DNA of 64,000 nt from the NCBI RefSeq assembly GCF_030866785.1, contig NZ_CP133018.1, forward strand, positions 2,418,001-2,482,000, in the 5' to 3' direction. A model generated the notes under the pieces. That model saw only the letters and a program-made list of their open reading frames with translations, was not told where the DNA came from and made no database searches. The stretch comes from Agromyces protaetiae. Lineage in GTDB: Bacteria; Actinomycetota; Actinomycetes; Actinomycetales; Microbacteriaceae. The translations under genes were made by a program, and so were the position numbers. Positions 56,932 to 64,000 of this stretch are shown in pieces. The first letter of the stretch is position 1, and every line of letters begins with the position of its first letter.

Positions 56932-57912
56932 TCACACGTCGTCGAAGTCGGCGGGCAGACTGGCCTCGGTGCCGGGGACGCCGAGTTCGGCGGCGCGCTT
57001 GTCGGCCATCGCGAGCAGTCGCCGGATGCGGCCGGCGACGGCGTCTTTCGTCATGGGCGGGTCGGCGTGGTGACCGAGCTCGTCGAGGCTGGCCTCACGG
57101 TGCGCGAGCCGCAGCCGGCCGGCGTACTTGAGGTGGTCGGGGATGTCGTCGCCGAGCAGCTCCATCGCGCGTTCGACGCGAGCGCACGCGGCGACCGCGG
57201 CCTGGGCGGAACGGCGGAGGTTCGCGTCGTCGAAGTTCACGAGGCGGTTGGCCGTGGCGCGCACCTCGCGGCGCTGGCGCAGCTCCTCCCAGTTGCGCAC
57301 CGTGTCCCCGGCGCCCATGAGCGCGAGCATCGAGCTGATCGCCTCGCCGTCGCGGATGACGACCCGGTGCACACCGCGCACCTCGCGCGCCTTGGCGGCG
57401 ACGCCGAGGCGCCCCGCCGCACCCACGAGCGCCATGGCGGCCTCGTTGCCCGGGCAGGTGATCTCGAGCGCGGCCGAGCGGCCCGGGTCGGTCAGGCTGC
57501 CCTGCGCCAGGAACGCGCCTCGCCACACCGCGGCGACCTCGTCGCGCGAGCCGGTCGTGAGCCGGTTCGGGAGGCCGCGCACCGGGCGCCGGCGCGCGTC
57601 GAGCAGCCCCGTCTGCCTGGCGAGGGTCTCTCCCCCGTCGAGCACCCGCACGAGGTACTGGTTCTGCCTGCGGATCCCGGAGGCCGCGATGACCGAGACG
57701 TCGGGCCGGACTCCGTAGAGCTCGCCGAGCGCCCGGGTGACGCGCTTGGCCACGGTCGCCGAGTCGAGCTCGGCCTCGATGGCGATGCGATTCGAGATGA
57801 GATGCAGTCCGCCCGCGAACCGCAGGATCGACGCCAGCTCCGCCGCCCGTACGCTCGTCTTCGAGACCTCGACCCGTGCGAGCTCTTCCTTCACATCGGC
57901 GGTCAATGCCAC
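56932..57912 (-). CDS. whiA: DNA-binding regulator WhiA
   Basis: WhiA controls division and sporulation genes in Gram-positive bacteria. The 326-residue protein has an N-terminal LAGLIDADG-like domain ([51 protein letters not shown]) and a C-terminal helix-turn-helix (LADKHRE-type region [30 protein letters not shown]). GTG 57912 has GGAG upstream. It follows rapZ by 64 bases, the standard order uvrC-rapZ-whiA. Confidence 0.97.
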   Translation of the reverse strand: MALTADVKEELARVEVSKTSVRAAELASILRFAGGLHLISNRIAIEAELDSATVAKRVTRALGELYGVRPDVSVIAASGIRRQNQYLVRVLDGGETLARQTGLLDARRRPVRGLPNRLTTGSRDEVAAVWRGAFLAQGSLTDPGRSAALEITCPGNEAAMALVGAAGRLGVAAKAREVRGVHRVVIRDGEAISSMLALMGAGDTVRNWEELRQRREVRATANRLVNFDDANLRRSAQAAVAACARVERAMELLGDDIPDHLKYAGRLRLAHREASLDELGHHADPPMTKDAVAGRIRRLLAMADKRAAELGVPGTEASLPADFDDV

Positions 57913-57976
57913 GTCTTCACTCCATCTGTTCGCGTCGTGCGGGCCGGCCTCATGGGCGAGCGCTGGTCGCCGCGGA

Positions 57977-58852
57977 TCATTCGCGGCCCAGGTCGCGGTC
58001 TTTCACCGCGACGGCGACACCGGGCATCTGCTCGAGACGCTTGGCGAGCTCCCGGACCAGGGCGACGGAACGGTGCTTGCCCCCCGTGCAGCCGATCGCG
58101 ATCGTCGCGTGGCGTTTGTTCTCGCGCTGATAGCCGGCCACGACCGGTTCGAGCGCCGCGGCGTACATGTCGAGGAACTCGCGCGCACCGTTCTGCCCGA
58201 GCACGTACTCGGAGACGGCCGCGTCGGTGCCGGTGAGCGGTCGCAGGTCGGGCACCCAGAACGGGTTCGGCAGGAACCGGGCGTCGGCGACGAGATCGGC
58301 GTCGGGCGGAAGCCCGTACTTGAAGCCGAAGCTCACCACCGTGACTCGCAGGCCCGCCGCGTCGCTCTCGGCGAACGCCTCGGTCACCCGGTTGGCCAGC
58401 TGGTGGATGTTCAGGTCCGAGGTGTCGATGAGGATGTCGCTCATCTCGCGCACGGCCGCGAGCCGGCGGCGTTCGGCGGCGATGCCGTCGAGGATCGTGC
58501 CGTCCTCCTGGAGCGGATGCGGTCGCCGCACCGATTCGAACCGGCGCACGAGTGCCGCATCGGTCGCATCGAGGAAGACGACCCGGACGTTCACCCCCGT
58601 GCGGAGCGCGAGGACGATGTCGTGGAACTCGGTGAAGAAGTCGCCGCCGCGGACGTCGACGACCGCCGCGATGCGCGGCAGCGAGGCCCCGGCGCGCTCC
58701 ACGAGTTCGACGAGCGGGCGCAGCATCTGCGGCGGCAGGTTGTCGACCACGTACCAGCCGAGATCTTCGAGTGCGTTCGCGACGGTCGAGCGGCCGGCTC
58801 CGGACATGCCGGTGACGATGAGCATCTCTTGACGCTCGGACTCATCGCCCAT
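57977..58852 (-). CDS. rapZ: RapZ family nucleotide-binding protein
   Basis: This P-loop ATPase of the RapZ/YvcJ family has 291 residues. The Walker A is GMSGAGRST, with Arg in place of the usual Lys, as is common in actinobacterial members. Further marks are [51 protein letters not shown] and the C-terminal [15 protein letters not shown]. In E. coli RapZ steers small-RNA turnover for GlmS; whether that holds here is unknown. It lies between uvrC and whiA. Confidence 0.95.
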   Translation of the reverse strand: MGDESERQEMLIVTGMSGAGRSTVANALEDLGWYVVDNLPPQMLRPLVELVERAGASLPRIAAVVDVRGGDFFTEFHDIVLALRTGVNVRVVFLDATDAALVRRFESVRRPHPLQEDGTILDGIAAERRRLAAVREMSDILIDTSDLNIHQLANRVTEAFAESDAAGLRVTVVSFGFKYGLPPDADLVADARFLPNPFWVPDLRPLTGTDAAVSEYVLGQNGAREFLDMYAAALEPVVAGYQRENKRHATIAIGCTGGKHRSVALVRELAKRLEQMPGVAVAVKDRDLGRE

Positions 58853-58888
58853 CGGCTGATGCCCCTTCTTCGGTTCCCTGCCTCCACC

Positions 58889-60817
58889 CTACCTGGGCGT
58901 GGGCGCCGCATCGCCCCGCAGCGTCGCGCTGATGGTGCTCGCGAGGGTCGGCCCGATGCCCTTGACGTCGGCGATCTCGGCCTCGCTCGCGGTCTTCAAG
59001 CGCGCGACCGAGCCGAAGTGCCGCAGCAGCTGTTTGACCCGAGACGGACCGAGCCCCGGGATCTCGGAGAGCACGGTGCCGATGTCGCGCTTGCGCCGCT
59101 GCCGCTGATGCGTGATCGCGAACCGGTGTGCCTCGTCGCGAATCCGCTGGAAGAGGAACAGCGCGTCCGAGTTGCGCGGCAGGATGACCGGGAAATCAGA
59201 GTCTGGAGTCCAGATCTCTTCGAGGCGCTTCGCGATGCCGCAGAGTGCGATGCCCGGCACGCCCGATTCGCGCAGCGCGCGTGCGGCGGCCTCGACCTGG
59301 GGTTGGCCGCCGTCGACGACGAGCAGGTTCGGGCGATATGCGAACTTCTTGCGCTTCGGGGAGATCGCCGGCTCAGCGTCGGGGTCGCCGGATGCCTCGG
59401 CCGGGAGCTCCCCCGAGGCCTCCGCTCGATCGTCGCCACCGGCCAGATAGGCGAGCCGGCGCGTGAGCACCTGATGGATCGAGTCGGTGTCGTCGGTCGA
59501 CGCGGGGATGCTGAATCGCCGGTACTCGTCTTTGCGGGGCAGCCCGTCTTCGAAGACCACCATCGACGCGACGATGTTCGTACCGGAGAGATGCGACACG
59601 TCGAAACACTCGATGCGCAGCGGGGCATCCGCCATGCCCAGCGCCTCCTGGATGTCTTCGAGGGCGCGCGACCTCGTCGTGAAGTCGGCGCTGCGCCGGG
59701 TCTTGTAGAGCATCAGCGACTGCTTCGCGTTCTGCGTGGCCGTCTCGAGCAGGGCCGCCTTCTCGCCGCGCTTGGCGGCGCGTACCCGGACACGTCGCCC
59801 CGCGACCCCGCCCAGCCAGCCTTCCAGCGCGGCCGCGTCGTCGGGCAGCTCGGGGACGACCACCTCACCGGGCGGGAGGATGTCTTCGGCGTACGCATTC
59901 TGCAGGACCGAGTCGACCAGGTCGCCGAGGGGCACGTCCAGCTCTTTGTCGACCGTCCAGGAGCGGACACCGCGGATGCGGCCGCCTCGCACGATGAACA
60001 GCTGCACGGCTGCGGCGAGCTCGTCGTGATCGATGCCGAACACGTCGAGGTCGGCCGTCTCGGAGAGCACGACCGCGCTCTTCTCGAAGAACTGGTTCGC
60101 AGCCTGCAGCTCGTCGCGGCGTCGCGCGGCGGTCTCGTAGTCCTGTGCCGCGGCCGCCCGCTGCATCGCGCGGGTGAGCTCGTCGACGATGCGGCGGTCC
60201 TGATTCTGCATGAACGCCACGAACCGGTCGACGTTGGCGCGGTGCTCCTCGATCGTCGCCCGCCCCGAGCAGGGTCCGAAACACCGGCCGATCTGGCCCG
60301 CGAAGCACGGCTTGCCGGTGGCCATCGCGCGCCGGTAGTCGCTGTCTTTGCAGGTGCGGATCGGAAACAGCTTGAGCAACAGGTCGAGCGTCTCATTGAC
60401 CGCCCAGACCTTCGGGTACGGGCCGAAATACCGTGCGCCGGGGATGCCGCGCCTGCGCGTGACGATCGCCCGCGGCGCCTCGTCGGCGAGCGTGACCGCG
60501 AGGTACGGGTACGACTTGTCGTCGCGGTACTTGACGTTGAAGGGCGGCTCGAACTCCTTGATCCACGTGTACTCGAGCTGCAGCGCCTCGACATCGTTGC
60601 CCACGACGGTCCACTCGACCGAGGCGGCCGTGAGCACCATGCGCCGCGTGCGCTCGTGCAGGGTCCGGAGCGGGGCGAAGTAGTTCGAGAGCCGCGCGCG
60701 CAGATTCTTCGCCTTACCGACGTAGAGCACCCGCCGGTCGGCGTCACGGAATCGGTAGACGCCCGGGGAGGTGGGGATCTCCCCCGCCTTCGGGCGCCAG
60801 GGCACCGTGCTGTTCAT
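58889..60817 (-). CDS. uvrC: Excinuclease ABC subunit C
   Basis: UvrC makes both incisions in nucleotide excision repair. The 642-residue protein has the GIY-YIG nuclease (SPGVYRF and [11 protein letters not shown], residues 17-40), a UVR helix near 195-230, the RNase-H-like endonuclease ([24 protein letters not shown]) and C-terminal helix-hairpin-helix motifs ([19 protein letters not shown]). ATG 60817 starts 4 bases after the uvrA stop, so the two genes are coupled. A short Ala/Glu/Asp-rich insertion lies before [10 protein letters not shown]. Confidence 0.97.
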   Translation of the reverse strand: MNSTVPWRPKAGEIPTSPGVYRFRDADRRVLYVGKAKNLRARLSNYFAPLRTLHERTRRMVLTAASVEWTVVGNDVEALQLEYTWIKEFEPPFNVKYRDDKSYPYLAVTLADEAPRAIVTRRRGIPGARYFGPYPKVWAVNETLDLLLKLFPIRTCKDSDYRRAMATGKPCFAGQIGRCFGPCSGRATIEEHRANVDRFVAFMQNQDRRIVDELTRAMQRAAAAQDYETAARRRDELQAANQFFEKSAVVLSETADLDVFGIDHDELAAAVQLFIVRGGRIRGVRSWTVDKELDVPLGDLVDSVLQNAYAEDILPPGEVVVPELPDDAAALEGWLGGVAGRRVRVRAAKRGEKAALLETATQNAKQSLMLYKTRRSADFTTRSRALEDIQEALGMADAPLRIECFDVSHLSGTNIVASMVVFEDGLPRKDEYRRFSIPASTDDTDSIHQVLTRRLAYLAGGDDRAEASGELPAEASGDPDAEPAISPKRKKFAYRPNLLVVDGGQPQVEAAARALRESGVPGIALCGIAKRLEEIWTPDSDFPVILPRNSDALFLFQRIRDEAHRFAITHQRQRRKRDIGTVLSEIPGLGPSRVKQLLRHFGSVARLKTASEAEIADVKGIGPTLASTISATLRGDAAPTPR

Positions 60818-60821
60818 CGCC

Positions 60822-63710
<2,889 letters not shown>

Positions 63711-63716
63711 CTCAGA

Positions 63717-63722
63717 AGTCTA
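63717..63722 (-). promoter_or_regulatory. -10 element of a leaderless uvrA promoter (TAGACT)
   Basis: On the minus strand TAGACT is followed by six bases (TCTGAG) and then the GTG start codon. No ribosome site is present. Confidence 0.6.
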
Positions 63723-63766
63723 AATACGACCACCGACACGGCCGACCGGATCGCACGTGCTCTCAG

Positions 63767-63780
63767 CGAACATACGTTCG
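63767..63780. promoter_or_regulatory. LexA (SOS) box upstream of uvrA
   Basis: CGAACATACGTTCG fits the Gram-positive LexA consensus GAAC-N4-GTTC with flanking C and G. It lies in the 90-base gap between uvrB and uvrA, 57-70 bases upstream of the uvrA start. Confidence 0.75.
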
Positions 63781-63800
63781 AATCCCAGGCTCTCGCGTCG

Positions 63801-64000
63801 CTAGCCCAGGTGACCGGCCTTCTCCATCTGCCGCAGCTCGCGCTTGAGCTCGGACACCTCATCGCGAAGCCGCGCCGCCAGCTCGAACTTGAGCTCGCCG
63901 GCCGCCTGCAGCATCTGCTCGTTGAGGTCGCGGATCAACTCTTCGAGCTCGTTGCCGCCTGCTGCGGCGATGCCGGCGCGCTTCCCGCCCGGCACCGGCG
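63801..64000 (-). CDS. uvrB: Excinuclease ABC subunit B, C-terminal end (partial)
   Basis: The last 66 residues of a protein are visible, running off the right edge. [42 protein letters not shown] is, in two consecutive parts, the UVR motif that closes UvrB and contacts UvrC. It is in the usual position upstream of uvrA and uvrC on the same strand. The helicase core lies outside the window. Confidence 0.9.
   Translation of the reverse strand, partial: PVPGGKRAGIAAAGGNELEELIRDLNEQMLQAAGELKFELAARLRDEVSELKRELRQMEKAGHLG

Overview
The window is a dense, very GC-rich chromosomal segment of an actinobacterium, most likely a member of the Microbacteriaceae (an Agromyces- or Leifsonia-like genome). 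This rests on the gene content and order: whiA-rapZ-uvrC-uvrA-uvrB, RbpA, OpcA, gapA-pgk-tpiA-secG, rplU-rpmA-obg-proB-proA-nadD-rsfS. Supporting signs are many GTG starts, frequent 4-base start/stop overlaps, leaderless promoters and an unusual abundance of the word GGATGCCTC. No plasmid, phage, insertion sequence or CRISPR signal was seen. The segment starts inside a glycosidase gene and ends inside uvrB.

Region by region. (1) 1-5960 is an arabinoside-utilisation locus: a family-1-like glycosidase, a sugar-binding lipoprotein, two carbohydrate ABC permeases and a GH51 alpha-L-arabinofuranosidase, with two LacI-type operator palindromes in the divergent control region. (2) 5998-9794 is accessory: an NAD(P)H-hydrate epimerase gene that looks frameshifted and repeat-expanded, a leaderless four-TM protein, a GyrI-like effector-binding protein, and an adjacent pair of 23S rRNA methyltransferases closely resembling AviRb and AviRa, the avilamycin (orthosomycin) resistance enzymes. 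A strong hairpin and a tRNA-Ala(GGC) follow. (3) 10126-20594 is a conserved housekeeping block on the minus strand (rsfS, a tail-anchored-type unknown protein, nadD, a small membrane protein, proA, proB, obg, rpmA, rplU, RNase E/G), interrupted only by a leaderless DUF4031 gene. (4) 20869-27300 holds a VKOR-family gene and a tightly coupled operon ileS-folC-DUF4233-ndk behind an isoleucine T-box leader.

(5) 27318-33253 is a peptide-type ABC transporter: an autoregulated-looking GntR/YtrA repressor, a binding lipoprotein, a DppB-type permease and a 932-residue fusion of a DppC-type permease with two ATPase domains. (6) 33365-37570 carries valS, a GNAT acetyltransferase, a small unknown protein and a SAM methyltransferase. 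(7) 37572-43809 is the SUF iron-sulfur operon (sufB, sufD, Rieske protein, sufC, SufT-like) next to heme A synthesis genes ctaA and ctaB. (8) 44123-52233 is a plus-strand pentose-phosphate operon (tkt, tal, pgi, zwf, opcA, pgl). It converges through a strong hairpin on the minus-strand lower-glycolysis set (gapA, pgk, tpiA, secG) plus rbpA. (9) 56169-64000 has sodA, whiA, rapZ, uvrC, a leaderless uvrA with a LexA box upstream, and the 3' end of uvrB.

Together regions 8 and 9 supply central carbon flux, NADPH and DNA repair. Regions 1 and 5 are nutrient uptake systems under local repressors. Region 2 is the part that looks acquired and is the least conventional biology in the window.
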